This document shows, one piece after another, positions 1-11,214 of a DNA stretch of 64,000 bases. Location: NCBI GenBank assembly GCA_032690845.1, contig CM064420.1, forward strand, positions 62,422,707-62,486,706, given 5' to 3'. Each line of letters starts with the position of its first letter. The first letter of the stretch is position 1. The notes below the pieces were generated by a model. It made no database searches. It saw only the letters and a list, made by a program, of their open reading frames with translations, and was not told the origin of the DNA. A program made the position numbers and the translations under genes. Source of the DNA: Eleusine coracana subsp. coracana (taxonomy: Eukaryota > Streptophyta > Magnoliopsida > Poales > Poaceae).

Positions 1-968
1 TAATTGCAGCATCTCGTCGTAAGCGCTTTTTGCTGTGTGTCTGGAGCATGAACGTTGCAATCAGTGTGGTAGTATGGGCACTGGACTGACCCTTTGGCAA
101 CTTTTGAACCCTTTTTTCCTCCCTTACCTTGAGATACCCATGATTACGAACTGCCTGTCGGCGCCCCCTATTGAGGTCATCTTTCACCTTTTCGGAAAAG
201 GAATGGCGACGAGCGTCCGCGGATGACTCACGCCCCATATCCTTCATCTCCTCCGTTTCAAAAGAAAAAATCATCATGCCGACAGGCGGCAGAGGAAGGC
301 GAAGGACTGATGAGGCCCTCCATCATCATCATGCGTCTCTCTCCAGGCTCGTTACGTACGTGGGCTACCAATGCCGCGAGCAGCAACTGCCACTACCGCT
401 GGTGGCCAAGCAATAGCAAAGGACGTTACGCTTTAAACATGCACGCACGGCGATGCAGCAAGCAAGGCACCAGAGCCGGAGCCGCAGGCAGCTTCTGCGT
501 TGCTGCCGCCTATTGTAGCTAGTGGTTGCTGCTGGGTCGTGCACAGCTACTGCAGCAAGGCAGCGGGTAGTAGCCACCACAAGGCAGAGCTGTTGCTGTG
601 TTCTGTGCGTGTGGCATGCATGGCAACGGGGAAGGAGCTAACCCCACGGCATTTGTGGCACTGTTCCGGACCGGGCCACCGCGAAGCCCCTCTCTGATGA
701 CTCTCTCCCGGCCCGACCTTTGCTCCTCTGCCTTTTCTCATCATGAATTCATCACCATTTTTGAGTACGTTTTCCGCCTCGGCTCCCGCGACGACCGTGC
801 ATGCATGCAAAGGCAAAGCCACAACCTCCGTCCTTCTCCAGGTTCGTGCATGCATGCAAAGCCACCACCGCAGCTGCTGGTGGTTTCACACTTTCACTTT
901 GACACTTTCACTTTTACTAGCGCGGAGCGGTATGGCAGCGACGATCAGGACAGGGCGCGGCGCTCTGA

Positions 969-971
<3 letters not shown>

Positions 972-1001
<30 letters not shown>
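972..1001. repeat. GA dinucleotide microsatellite
   Basis: About fifteen uninterrupted GA units, seen directly. GA/CT runs are common in plant promoters and 5' UTRs, but no gene start can be placed next to this one. Confidence 0.9.
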
Positions 1002-1002
<1 letters not shown>

Positions 1003-1117
1003 GGGGAAGCCAGCCGATGGGCGAAGAGGAGAAAGTCAGCGCGGCGCAGCGAGTTTAAAATACTCCGGCTGCGGTGGGGACGGCGTGGCACACTGCGACA
1101 TGCCGGCATGCCGCCAT

Positions 1118-1143
1118 CCCCCCCCCCCCCCCCCCCCCCCCCC
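1118..1143. repeat. 26-base poly-C run
   Basis: An uninterrupted run of C followed by GGG and then CGCGCGC. Runs like this are unstable and are often miscounted by sequencers, so the exact length is uncertain. Confidence 0.85.
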
Positions 1144-2553
1144 GGGCCCGCGCGCGCCTGCTCGCCATGGCCTCTCTGCTCGCATTTGCGTCGCTGCTCC
1201 AAAGCGTTTCATTGCGAGGCCCGGGCCGGCCGGTCATTTGTTTATGGAGAAGACCGCCGAGAGATGAATGCAAGCAGCGAGTGAACGGAAGGGCGCTCGT
1301 GCGGGTGTTGTCGCGGATGGGCGGCGAAGGCGAATGTCCCACCCCGCCGCCGGCCGCCACGTTCACCGCTACACGCGTGTGTTTACACTCGTGTAAGAAA
1401 GGATGAAGAACCGGCAAAGCCAACCACTCCACTGATCTCATGGTCACGCCAATTCACGTCGTCGGACCACCAGAGTTAATTCATCGCTGTTTATTTTATA
1501 TATGTTGTAGTATGAGATTTCAATCTCGCCATTCATGTTTATGTACAAAAACTCCAATGGACGTCACCAAATCAAGCGAAGACCTAATAAACCTTTTTCT
1601 GCTATTACTAGTACGGACAATCACACGCCAGCCAATAATGATGTAAAAAAAAAGAAATAAAAAGAATAGGCGAAATTGCCGGCTCCTAGCTTTCAGTGCC
1701 CCATCCAGCACAAATCAACCCATCCACACGGCGAAAAGCAATCCCGACGCCCGCCCGCCCGCCCGCCCGCCCTAGGAGTATTCTAGGTTTTGCCCCGTCT
1801 CGTTTCGTCATAGCTGGTTGACCCGCCGGCCAGCGAAACCCGGCGGCACTTTCTCCCGTGCCGGCTTCGGGGGCTTCGTGTTCCCGGAGAAGCCGTTTCT
1901 TTTTTTTCCTTTTGGGCGGTTGCTCCCGGTCAAAGCTGCCTCGATCGGGTGACGACATGGGTGGACGGAATGGAGAGGTCTATTCCCCTGTCCCCCCTGA
2001 GCTGTTGCCGCGCACGAGCGTCCTCGGGCACCGCTATGCTCTAGCTCGGCTCGGCTGTCATGGGAAAGAGCAGAATCAATCCAAGCAGGGAGTTAATCAA
2101 AGGGGAATCCCGGGTTTACTGGAGACGTGTTTCGTGTGGGCGTTATTGATGCTCAGTGTGCCACGAGGGATTGACCGATGCTCACTGCTCTCTCGGCATC
2201 AGCAGTGTTGTTTGGTGCATTCGTGTAGTAACTCCCACTCTCGATTTCTTTTTTTTTTTTCCAACGATACCGAAATGAATCGCCACTGGCAAAAAATAAA
2301 AATAAAAAAAATCCGAAGCCTCGCCAAATCCCCGGGACCGGGAGTCATGTCAGCTTTGTCATGATATTTACTTCCAGGGGATTTTTAGTTGGGCTGGACG
2401 TTGGACTAGAGCCCACTTGAAAATCACAATAATGTTTTTCTTTCTTCTTTTGTACTAATTCATTACAACACGTCCCCATGAGTATTTTGCAACAACGGGC
2501 ATTTATATTCCTCAAAAAAGAAAAAGAATGGGAATCTGAACATACGGTTCTCA

Positions 2554-3720
2554 TCAGTGATCGCGTACAGTCAGATTGCTCCTTGGTCTAATACGTAATA
2601 GTGACTCCACGCAGGGAAGCATATAGTGGGCTACAGGGAGCATACCTGTGTAGAATTTTATTCCATTCAGATTAACATATGACATGTCATACGACATGTC
2701 GATAATTGTCTCTAGAGATCCATCTCGCAGACTACACCTCGAGAGGCGCCTTGCATCAACAGAGAGGAAAATCTTGTCTTGATCGGGCGAAACGCAAGCG
2801 AAAACAGCAAGCACCCTTGGCACGGGCAACCTGACGCTGCAGCGCATCGATCCAAGCAAGGTTTTGGTTCATCCTCTGCCAGCCAAATGGTCACATCCCA
2901 CATGGAGGCAACATAATTTACCATCAAGCTCACACAACCTGTCATTCTTGCTTACAAAGTCTCTGCATGGAGGGTTTGGGTGCACAGTGAACATTTCGTC
3001 GTGCAAGTTAAAGCGAAGTATAACATGCTTTGTAGTATCGCCATGATCAGTCGAGGGGTGAAAAGCGCTCCAGTAGAAGAACCCAGGCAGACAAATAGGA
3101 GGTCGAGGATTGATAGCGTAAGGAGGGTCCATGGTGGCCATCCACTTCCAAGCCTCCCCTCCATCACCAAGGGTCAAGACCTCGTGTCCAGCGCTGTATT
3201 GCATAACTATTCCCTCACCATCTTCCCTGGGTTTCTCAATGTATGATCGGAAGAAGTGTCTAGCGACTTTATACTTGCCGCTACGAGGATCGAATCCAAA
3301 TGCGGCCCTATGGTCCCCAACAACATTGCGGCTTCCGCGCGGCAATTCTACAAACTCGCTGGTCGATGGGTTGCACACAAATATACGTCCCGTCGTGCAA
3401 GGGATCATGATCAGACCGTCACAATGCAGAGGCATGCTGAACATGGAGATTCCGTTACGACATTTCTTCTCTAAAATGAGCTCGGCGTTCTTGCTTTCTC
3501 CTGGTTGTTCGAACCTGTAAAAAGTTACTCCCTGAATGCCAACCTTCTTACGATCCACCTGGTACTTTCGAGGCATGACGACCATGGACGACCTGGATCT
3601 AGAATGTTCCAGGTGGCAGCGGATGAAATCGGTGCTGGTTATGGTAGCTTACCACCACTTGCAAAAATCCGACTCGAATCCGATTCCAACACGAGAAACG
3701 AACCGACAGATTTTTCTTCC
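2554..3720 (-). pseudogene. Decayed F-box-associated (FBA) protein gene
   Basis: Read on the minus strand, three overlapping frames together make one F-box-associated protein. The frame at 3585-2869 carries FVCNPSTSEFVELPRGS and AFGFDPRSGKYKV, the standard FBA beta-propeller motifs. The text then continues in a second frame (ASMWDVTIWLAEDEPKP, about 2910-2860) and a third (LAVFACVSPDQDKIFLSVD, down to 2554). This needs two frame changes, near 2910 and 2862. Upstream of the first methionine the coding text runs on in frame (TDFIRCHLEHSRSRS) but meets a stop directly after CKWW, at about 3650. CKWW is where an F-box would read VCKWWxATI. No intact F-box is visible further upstream. I call it a pseudogene. 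The alternative is sequencing error, but three independent breaks make that unlikely. Confidence 0.85.
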
Positions 3721-3739
3721 CTTGATTGATGCCTGGTAA

Positions 3740-4147
3740 GTCTGCCGCATGATCCAAAAGTCGACGGGCGTCCAGCTGTTGACGGGTGGGTGGCCGTACA
3801 ACGTTGGAGTCGGCGACTCGGCGGTGGCCGCCGGTGGGAGCGCGCGGCCTCCCCTAATCTGTATAAAATCGGGAGATGGAGGTTTTCAAATTTGCCCCCT
3901 GATTTGCGTCAACGGAGAGAATAACATTGCAACTGAGTTACTGAACACGGAAGCACCAAGCAGAAAATTAAATATTCGCACTTGAATTTTCAGTTCACAA
4001 CTGAACAATCGATTGTGTTATCAAACATCAATAGCACTTGTTTACATGCGAGACAAAGCTCTAGCTATACAGACACGATACTACGTCGTAATTAGAGTAC
4101 AGTGATCACTTATTGGATCGAATCGATGAAGAAGATGTTGCTGCCTA
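3740..4147. other. Intergenic DNA between F-box relic and UBL5
   Basis: The left part probably held the lost 5' end of the F-box relic. The right part (about 4010-4147) should be the 3' UTR of the UBL5 gene. No other gene is visible. Confidence 0.5.
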
Positions 4148-4148
4148 T

Positions 4149-4195
<47 letters not shown>

Positions 4196-4369
4196 GGCGA
4201 GGGTGATGTGGTCCTTGTAGATGGTGTACCACTTCTGGATGCGGATCTTTTCCGCGCGTGTCCCCGTCTGCGCCGCCACCAGCCTCTTCAGGTCGCCGAT
4301 GGTGTCGTCCTCGTTGCACTTGACGCGCACCTTCTTCCCCAGCCGGTCGTTGAGCACCACCTCGATCAT
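4148..4369 (-). CDS. UBL5: Ubiquitin-like protein 5 (Hub1/UBL5)
   Basis: This single-exon gene encodes 73 residues, the usual length of the family. The product begins MIEVVLNDRLGKKVRVKCNE, continues DDTIGDLKRLVAAQTGTR and KIRIQKWYTIYKDHITLADY, and ends GLELYYN. The family folds like ubiquitin but lacks the C-terminal di-glycine, ending instead in a double tyrosine as seen here. In yeast and animals Hub1/UBL5 binds spliceosome proteins such as Snu66 without covalent attachment and affects splice-site use. A nuclear splicing role here is inferred from the family. The open frame continues upstream to 4582, but that extension is arginine-rich and unlike the family, so I place the start at the methionine of MIEVV. 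No TATA box is obvious. Confidence 0.95.
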
Positions 4370-6357
4370 CTCTACCCGATTTCTCTTTCTGCTGCGCTCG
4401 ACGAATCGACGAGAGGTGCGCGCGCTTACTGATTCGGGGTGCCTTCCGTGCCGCGCGAGGATGTTTTTATCGGCAATGTTAAGTCGGTTCTCCGATCGAG
4501 TTTCGCAACGCGTGTCGACGCGAAACCGTGTTGCGAAACCGTGTCGATCCGGCCGGCGGTGACGGATCTTCTCAACCGCCACACGCGATCAAACGGAGGT
4601 GGGCCCATGCTTTGACATACGTACACACAAAGTCTATATCGGGCGGCCTGTGGAGTTCATGTACGGGCCTCGTTGCCACGATCCATAACAACTGTTCTCT
4701 GGGCCTGATGCCTACTTGCATTGCATTGCATGCCGGCAACTTTTTTATGTCTACCAAGTACCAACTTTTTTATGTCTACCGTTTGTTCGACCCAAAAAAC
4801 GAATGGTGACCAGAACGTACCCACCAGAATATTTATTGCTAATTTCTAAAATGGGAATTTTGCTAATCATGTGTACTCAACAATCGATTCTGGCAGCATC
4901 CCAGCACTACGGGTCTGTTTGGTTTTGGCCTCAGAATTTGTTTTTTGCGGAAATTGGCCTCAGAATTACTACCTGGACCAGGCAATCAAATCCAATCCTA
5001 AGCTAAGAAAATCGGACAACAAATGCTACTTGCGCCAGGCACTTTTCTCAAGGTCCTAAACAAAATTGATCGACGTGACCACCATCATTCTCGTCTCTCA
5101 TCATGGTGCTTAACTTTTCCAATCTATTTTATAGAAATTACCTACTTCGTAATCAATCAGGTAAGTTATATTCAAATTCTATCTAGTGATAAAATAAATT
5201 ATGAGAAAATATATGATATATTTTGAAATGTTTTTGAATAAGACGAATGGTCAAAATTAGCGAAAAAAGTTAATAACGACAACAATTTTGGAATGGATGT
5301 ATATGTCAGATGTCGTGATGGAGCAATAAAATTGACAAATTTACCATATTTGAAAAACAACAAGCCACAAATTTTGTAATAAATTAGCAAATCAATAGCA
5401 TATAATTTTTTTAATACACAAGGGGAATACATAGACTCATAATCCCGAAACCGCTAAGTTGAGGAAGCAAACTAATAGGATACAATTTTATAGAAAAAAT
5501 AGTTGCAAAACGACAATCTAAACCCCGTCGAGCATCCCATGCAAAACAACAAGAAATAAATTCATCATATTGTGACTGAAAATCGACAAATTTACAGATT
5601 CCTTAACCGATAAGTGTAAACCGACAAGATATGAAATATGTTACATTGCAAGTGGAAATCGACAAATCTATAGATTCGCTAATCGGTAGGTGCAAACTAA
5701 CAACTTTGTTCATTGCACAATTGCGAGTTATAATAAGTTTGCTATCTAACTAGCGAAAATAGACAACCTGCAAGTTTATGACGCAAAGCGTTGATTTATT
5801 CATAAACTAACAAGCTTTATTATATTAGGACTATTTTTTTAGAAACTTTCTCAGGGAACATGTCCAGAAAAAAGATTAATTATTGAAAACTAAAACGAAA
5901 TTGAATTGTTGCTACTATCTACAGTACACACACATCTGTACCGTGTAACGTTTTTGTTTCTTCTGTAACAAAACAAGAAAGAATACAAGGAAAACAATAA
6001 AAACGGAGCAGGGCATCCGGACGATGCTTGTGTGGAGAAGCGTGGTCATAGCATGCGTTTCCTGAGAAGAAATGGACCACTTTTCAAAAAGCTTGGCACT
6101 TCAGGAGGGCTTCCGGGCAAAAGGGCAACGCTCCCGGCGCTGCGTGCCGTCCGTCACTGCTCATTGCTCAACGTTGCGCGCGCTGCATGCTCATGCAAGC
6201 TCAAGGCGCATGACAGTGGCATGGAGACACTGAGACACTCCATTTAAGCAGTTGAGCCTTGGCTGCTACTGCTGTCCAGTTAAGCAGTGCTTATCATTTT
6301 GCATAGATACAAAATTAGCAACAAATCTGGCATGAAGGAAAGATGCTTTTGGAGCGC
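4370..6357. other. Intergenic, AT-rich repeat-like DNA
   Basis: The UBL5 promoter should lie at the left end. From about 5100 to 5900 the DNA is very AT-rich and contains a degenerate duplication: AAATCGACAAATTTACAGATT near 5580 returns as AAATCGACAAATCTATAGATT near 5655, each followed by a similar tail. This looks like old transposon sequence. No coding region is supported. Confidence 0.55.
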
Positions 6358-6364
6358 TATAAAT
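6358..6364 (+). promoter_or_regulatory. TATA box of the small three-exon gene
   Basis: TATAAAT lies 91 bases before the proposed ATG at 6449. That allows a short 5' UTR starting near 6390, which is normal for a plant gene. Seen in sequence, function inferred. Confidence 0.65.
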
Positions 6365-6448
6365 GGGCACCTCCACCGTACCCCACCCCAAAACACAGAA
6401 CAGAGCTCAAACCCAAAGCAAGTAGGAGTTGCTTAGTGTGTAGTTGCA

Positions 6449-7155
6449 ATGTCGGACAACCTCAATGAGAGGCAACGCAGGTGCCACGAGGAGTTTAGCA
6501 TTATTTCCAGTCAGGTAATAGGGATGGTCGCTTAATAACTGTTTCACTCCGGTTGTTGACTCAACCTTTGTGCAACGAAAACGTTGAAGGACTGAACGTA
6601 GATCTGAATGTTCTAAAAACTCATGTCTAAAACAAATTTTTTCTAAGAACTCATGTTGCAGGCACAAGCACGCGTTTATTTTCATCCCTATCCTCGCATG
6701 ATTTTTATCCTTTTCCCTGTGCCACACAGTTCTGCGAGTTGATGATCAAGGCTGACGCCATAGAAGCACCACGGAAGCATAAGAAGAAGAAGCAGAGGCG
6801 ATCCCAGGTATTTTTTTTATTTCTCTCCCATGATCTGTGTTTCTCCCCTTAGAAATCAGCATGATGATTGATGAATGAGAAATACAGAAGTATCTTCCGT
6901 ATCTTTTCCTAGTTTGTACGGCAAAACACGTAGATAGGCACAACAGCATAATCACCATGCGTCTCGATCTGTCTTTGCTGCTTACAGAAGAAAACTGAAG
7001 CGGAGAAGTCGTCCAACCTGCAGAAAGCCGAGTCCTTGAGGGCGGCCTGCAAGGATCTGGCGAACACCATCCGCGGGGTCCTCAAGGAGCTGGGCGAGGA
7101 CGTCGACGAGGATGATGCTGCAGGCCCGAGCGGGCCACCTGCGGGAAACAATTGA
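6449..7155 (+). CDS. Small Lys-rich protein of unknown function, three exons
   Basis: I do not recognise this gene. Three exons join cleanly at GT-AG introns, all in phase 0: 6449-6514, 6730-6807 and 6988-7155. The 103-residue product begins MSDNLNERQRRCHEEFSIIS. Exon 2 carries FCELMIKADAIEAP followed by the basic cluster RKHKKKKQRRSQKK, a likely nuclear or nucleolar localisation signal. Exon 3 gives a probable helix (LQKAESLRAACKDLANTIR, VLKELGEDVDEDD) and a flexible Gly/Pro tail ending PPAGNN. There is no signal peptide or membrane segment. Support for a real gene: a TATA box, consistent splice phases, an ATG just after a short leader, and AATAAA at 7391. The helix-plus-basic layout suits a small nuclear or complex subunit, but that is only inference. 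Confidence 0.7.
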
Positions 7156-7950
7156 TAAGCTGCTGTTCTGCCTATGCATTGGCTCAAGAACTGCGTGCCT
7201 CGCGCCTGGCGGATTATCTCGCCTAATAATCAATCAGTAGTTGCCTGTCATCTACTTATCTGCCTGTTGCATCTTGCATGTTAGTAAGATGTTTCGTCGT
7301 GATACGACTTAGCTGCTGGGGAAACCGGGAAAGGCTGCTTGGCCGACTTTCTCAGTAAGTTAAGTCTACATGCAGTATATGCTTGTGTGGAATAAAATAC
7401 TGCTATGCGTGTCTTCCGTCAGATCTTATGCCAAGTGAAGCATGCCTTTGTCGAACTATGATTAGAAAGGTGAACAGGGTAATTTGACACTCGATCCATT
7501 ACATGTCAAAAAAACTCAAAAAGAAGGGTTAAAAATACAAACGATGCCAAAATTTGGGGATATATATATTGTTTCCTGATATGTGACATATAAGTATTTA
7601 GTTATAGTTCTTTGTATGACACTGGATAAAACATAAAACACTGACGTATATGCCACTATAAATGATTATGGTAGACTCTGCATGCCAAAGACAGATTGTT
7701 AGCAAATCTAATATTTTTTTTCACTAGCACACAAGGACTCACCTACTATTTACTACCAAGAGAATGTTGTTGAACCTTATGCCAATGTTTACTTAGTACT
7801 TACTTTGTCTCCAAATATAAGCATTTTAGGCTATGAGAGAGATTGTCTAGATTTATAACACATTCGATAAATCTAGAGATATTATTATTCAAATATATTA
7901 AATATACTATAAATTTGGAATAAGTTTTAAATGTTTTGTTAGATTATACG
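7156..7950. other. 3' UTR and AT-rich intergenic DNA
   Basis: AATAAA at 7391 is a plausible poly(A) signal for the upstream gene. Around 7800-7930 the text CTCCAAATATAAGCATTTTAG resembles a decayed Stowaway-type MITE of grasses. No gene is seen. Confidence 0.5.
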
Positions 7951-7959
7951 GTATAATTC

Positions 7960-8230
7960 AGATACTCACAACACATGCACACTCATCCCTATAAACATAT
8001 ATATGTAAACCCTATCTCTATGAGCATCTTGAAAATATTGAGCCGGTAAATCCTATAGATTGACGAAGTCTCACCACTAGTGGCCACGGGTGGCTTCACT
8101 GTCGACGGAAGCGTCGCCTACCATTAAAAGCACAAAATTATTAAATCCTAAAAACTTTGCTCCTACGAGAGGTTGAACCTAAGACTGAGGTGCTATTGAG
8201 CCTCTTGTAACCACTAAACTTATGATCACG
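7960..8230 (-). mobile_element. tRNA-derived SINE-like element
   Basis: On the minus strand the element starts near a pol III A-box-like sequence (TAGTGGTTACAAGAGG, plus coordinates about 8201-8216). About 25-30 bases later comes a B-box-like GGTTCAACCT (about 8168-8180). The body then contains GTCGACAGTGAAGCCACC, GACTTCGTCAATCTATAGG and CCGGCTCAATATTTTCAAG, text I recall from a SINE-like repeat scattered through many grass genomes. A family name such as Au is not certain. Boundaries are approximate and no target duplication could be read. Confidence 0.6.
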
Positions 8231-9460
8231 TGTTAATACAAAGATACACACAATATCTAGTTTAAAAAGGAAGAATAATCATAGTTATTGTATTCCCTAT
8301 TCGATAGTGCTAAGTTGCATAGTAGTGAACTAGTGCTAAAAAAACACTTCTAAATCTTCTATGTATAAGATTTAAAAATATTAATAGCATTAGTGATTGC
8401 TCATGTTGGACCCAGTGTTTAGTGATTCCCGTGGATCATGGGTGATTTCAGCCCACCTTCCTCCCAAATAAGCAGCCTACTAGACAGGCTAACCTCTAGC
8501 AGAGTCTGGATTGGGTCTCGTCGAAACTCGGAAGACCAAGAGGGAGGAAGGTGGTGCCGATATTTTGGATATACCTTTTATTAACTGTAAGAAGAGTTTA
8601 CACTACTTGATACTCACATAGGGGTAACAACTAGGACGACCAGATCACATTAGTAGTTTCTTATTGCATAAAACAAGGAATCGCAACCTACCACATGGTT
8701 AAAACTACACTATCCAACGATAGAATTTTCTTGGCAACTCGTGTTGAAACAAGGAAATACATTGTCCATAACACTGCTCTGCACCCTCAATCAGCTTCAA
8801 CGCAGAGCAAGCACCGTATCATGTTTTGATTCTGTAAGAATTTTGGAGGCTCTGGACGCACGAGCAGAAAATCCGATCCGCTGCCTTTTTCTGGTGACTG
8901 AAAGCGTCTCATCGATCGCCATCACACGTTCGGAGGCATGGCTCGGCCACAGATGCAGGCTCAATACGTGCTCTGCGCAGGGCTGATGCCTGCGGGGCCG
9001 CCTGGGCGATCTTATCCGTGGTACAGAGTGATCAATTATTGATCACGCTGCCCTGTGGCGTGGCGCCGAGCCTCGCCGGCCGGTCGCTATAGCGCGGCGC
9101 CACCGAAATCCCATAGCGAGAGGTCTCTTCATGTATCATGCATGGCCTTTGTTTCGTCCTTACTTGCAGTTGTAGCTAGGTCCGTGTGAAACATGTGTTG
9201 CCATCTGGCTGGCTGCAAGCCTGTGCAAACGCTTGATGAATCTGGAAGAAAGCTACTGCTAGCTTGCTGTCGGTGCATCGACCTTTTCTTTCGTGTGAGG
9301 GACATGTGCAGCTGTAATTTAAGACAATGAACTGTACTGTGTTCAAACTTGAAACCAGGCGCACTCTATCCGGGTTAGATTACAAAACCGTATTGCGTGA
9401 ACTCACTACTCAGTCCGTCGCTCAAATATCTGGTTTTCGAACTTTAATTTAACATGTTTT
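8231..9460. other. Intergenic DNA, no supported gene
   Basis: Mixed-composition sequence without conserved reading frames. A GC-rich patch at about 9000-9110 has no coding signature. Confidence 0.5.
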
Positions 9461-9465
9461 CTAGC

Positions 9466-9595
9466 TTTCAGCTGATTGACTTTGAGTTTTGATTTTTTTT
9501 AGGATTATTTATATAATAATTATAAGCCATTAAATCTAGATCTAATGATGTAAAGAAGTGACTGAAAGTTACCCTAAACTTTCAATCAGCTGAAG
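9466..9595. mobile_element. Small MITE with 14-bp inverted ends
   Basis: The left end reads TTTCAGCTGATTGA and the right end TCAATCAGCTGAAG, inverted copies matching at 13 of 14 positions. They flank an AT-rich core with GGATTATTTATATAATAATT. A related copy lies at about 50743-50886. Non-autonomous, with no coding capacity. Confidence 0.7.
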
Positions 9596-9599
9596 ATTA

Positions 9600-10270
9600 G
9601 CAACTCTCTTAATTTAATGATGCTTAGACTGGTCGGTGGTGTGTATTGACCGGAACGGACGATCCGAAAGCCCGGCCGGTCAAGCCATGACTGGGGGATG
9701 ACACAGCAGTGCGTGCTTATACGGCAACGAGAAACAATTTCCTCTGTTTAAGGTTACAGCTGACAGGGGCGTGATGACTGTTTGGCCAAATCCCACTGCC
9801 AATTGTTTCACCAGAAAACAGGTGGCGGTGACGGATGCGAGGCACCGCCACGGCATATTCGCTGTTTCCCTGCTGCTTGACTGCTTCTCCTATTCTTGGC
9901 GCTGTAGAAATGGACCCGGTTGCCGTTGTCGCGCAGTGAGATCACCGATTATTGATGTCACGCCGCAGAGACGTGACGCTCTTGCACGTTACTAGTAGTA
10001 TACTACTGTAGTAGTAATCCGCGCCGCGACAAGCCACTTTTACTGACGTCGGTGCGAACATGACAGCGGACCCGATCGTCGCTTTGCACTGCACTGCATT
10101 GCATGCTCTAGAGAGTATTGTCGCCATGCACGACACCAGGCGCGATCTGTGCTGCAGAACTTTGCATGCATTTCATTGCATTCTCTAGGAAAATACAGTA
10201 CAGTTGTTGATCAGGTACAGCGAAATAATCAACAATGCACAATCTCTCTCTCTCTCTCTGAAGTCTGAAG
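9600..10270. other. Intergenic DNA, no supported gene
   Basis: No conserved reading frame. A short CT microsatellite lies at about 10243-10259. Confidence 0.5.
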
Positions 10271-10271
10271 T

Positions 10272-10360
10272 CGTCAATGCCCCGGGCCCCCGGCTAAGGA
10301 AGAAACACAGGAAAATCGCTCGTCAATGCCCCGGCTAAGGAAGGAACACAGGAAAATCAC
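10272..10360. repeat. Two-unit tandem repeat
   Basis: CGTCAATGCCCCGG plus CTAAGGAAGAAACACAGG and AAAATC occurs twice back to back (10272-10320 and 10321-10360). The first unit has an extra GC-rich insertion. It lies about 190 bases past the stop codon of the S40 gene and may fall in its 3' UTR. Confidence 0.8.
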
Positions 10361-10545
10361 CCGAAAACAAATGGGTCATTCAGAGCTGTGAAAAAAGCTA
10401 ACACCAACATCAGATCAACCGCTACCACTAGCTAGCTACCTGCTAGTAACAATAATCAACAAGTACTAGTCCCGATCGAAATCTAATCCCTCTCTATGCA
10501 AATAAGCAGCTAGTAGCTAGCAGAGTGCAATGGCGCAGCGAGACG

Positions 10546-11064
10546 TCAGTCCTGGAACCCGGTGGTCCTCTTCCAGACGGCGTCGCGGACCTTGAGCGTC
10601 CTTCCGACGCCGCCCGCGGCCTCGTGGACCGACAGCGACGCGGCCCGGCGCCGCCACGCCAGCTCGTGCGGCGGCACCATCACCGCCGCCGCGCCCCCGG
10701 ACCCCACGACGTCGTCGTCGTCGCCGTCCTCGAGGTCCCACTCCCCCGCCGCCGCGTGGCCGCGGTACTCGTCGCCCAGGATCTTGGACCAGTCCGGTAT
10801 GTTCACCGGCAGCGACCCGTGCGCCGCGGCGGCCCGTGGCGGCGCCTTCGCCTTCCGCCCCGCTGGGACCGGACGATGAGCCATCGTCCGCGGCGGTTCT
10901 TCGGCCGGGGTGGGGTCCGGTGGTGGGGCCGGGCTGAACGCGCCCCAGATGTCCGACTCGTCGAACTCCTCGCCCGGAACGCCGGCGCCGCCGAGCCGCG
11001 GCGGCGGCGGCGCGAACTGCAGGTAGGCGCGCTCCGTGGCCGCCGACCGCGTGGTCCTCGCCAT
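10546..11064 (-). CDS. Senescence regulator S40 family protein (DUF584)
   Basis: This intronless gene encodes 172 residues. The S40 signatures appear in order: an acidic N-terminal motif EEFDESDIWGAFSP (about residues 32-45), the central IPDWSKILGDEYR (about 89-101), PPHELAWRRRAASLSVHE (about 130-147) and the C-terminal GRTLKVRDAVWKRTTGF. S40 proteins are small plant-specific nuclear proteins linked to leaf senescence and to responses to dark, ABA and salicylate; the biochemical role is not known. Low-complexity stretches (PAPPPDPTPAEEPP, DGDDDDVV) join the motifs, as usual in grasses. A longer open frame on the same strand in another register (11071-10517) is an arginine-rich shadow. The start is the first methionine in frame, 144 bases below a TATA box. 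Confidence 0.92.
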   Translation of the reverse strand: MARTTRSAATERAYLQFAPPPPRLGGAGVPGEEFDESDIWGAFSPAPPPDPTPAEEPPRTMAHRPVPAGRKAKAPPRAAAAHGSLPVNIPDWSKILGDEYRGHAAAGEWDLEDGDDDDVVGSGGAAAVMVPPHELAWRRRAASLSVHEAAGGVGRTLKVRDAVWKRTTGFQD

Positions 11065-11207
11065 TGCGCACGTGCCGGGATCGTGGATCGGATTGGCGCG
11101 GCCGGAGTAGGGGGAGGAACTGAACCGAAGACTCCGCGAGCGAGCGAGCGAGGAGGAACCGTAGAAAGAAGTTTTTGATGACGCGTGCGCCGGCGGTTGG
11201 ACGCGGG

Positions 11208-11214
11208 ATTTATA
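11208..11214 (-). promoter_or_regulatory. TATA box of the S40 gene
   Basis: On the minus strand this reads TATAAAT, 144 bases before the S40 start codon. The spacing leaves a leader of about 110 bases. Confidence 0.65.

Larger units (their letters stand above)
1..2553. other. Intergenic DNA, no supported gene
   Basis: No reading frame here looks like a conserved protein. The longer open frames lie in GC-rich or low-complexity DNA and give proline-, arginine- or serine-rich products without domain signatures. The stretch holds a GA dinucleotide run, a 26-base C run and a GCCC run near 1750-1771. Part of it could be the promoter of a gene lying off the left edge. Confidence 0.6.

Noticed and set aside
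598..1284. 228-codon open frame, plus strand
   Set aside because: Runs through the GA and poly-C tracts, has no domain, and competes with open frames on the other strand.
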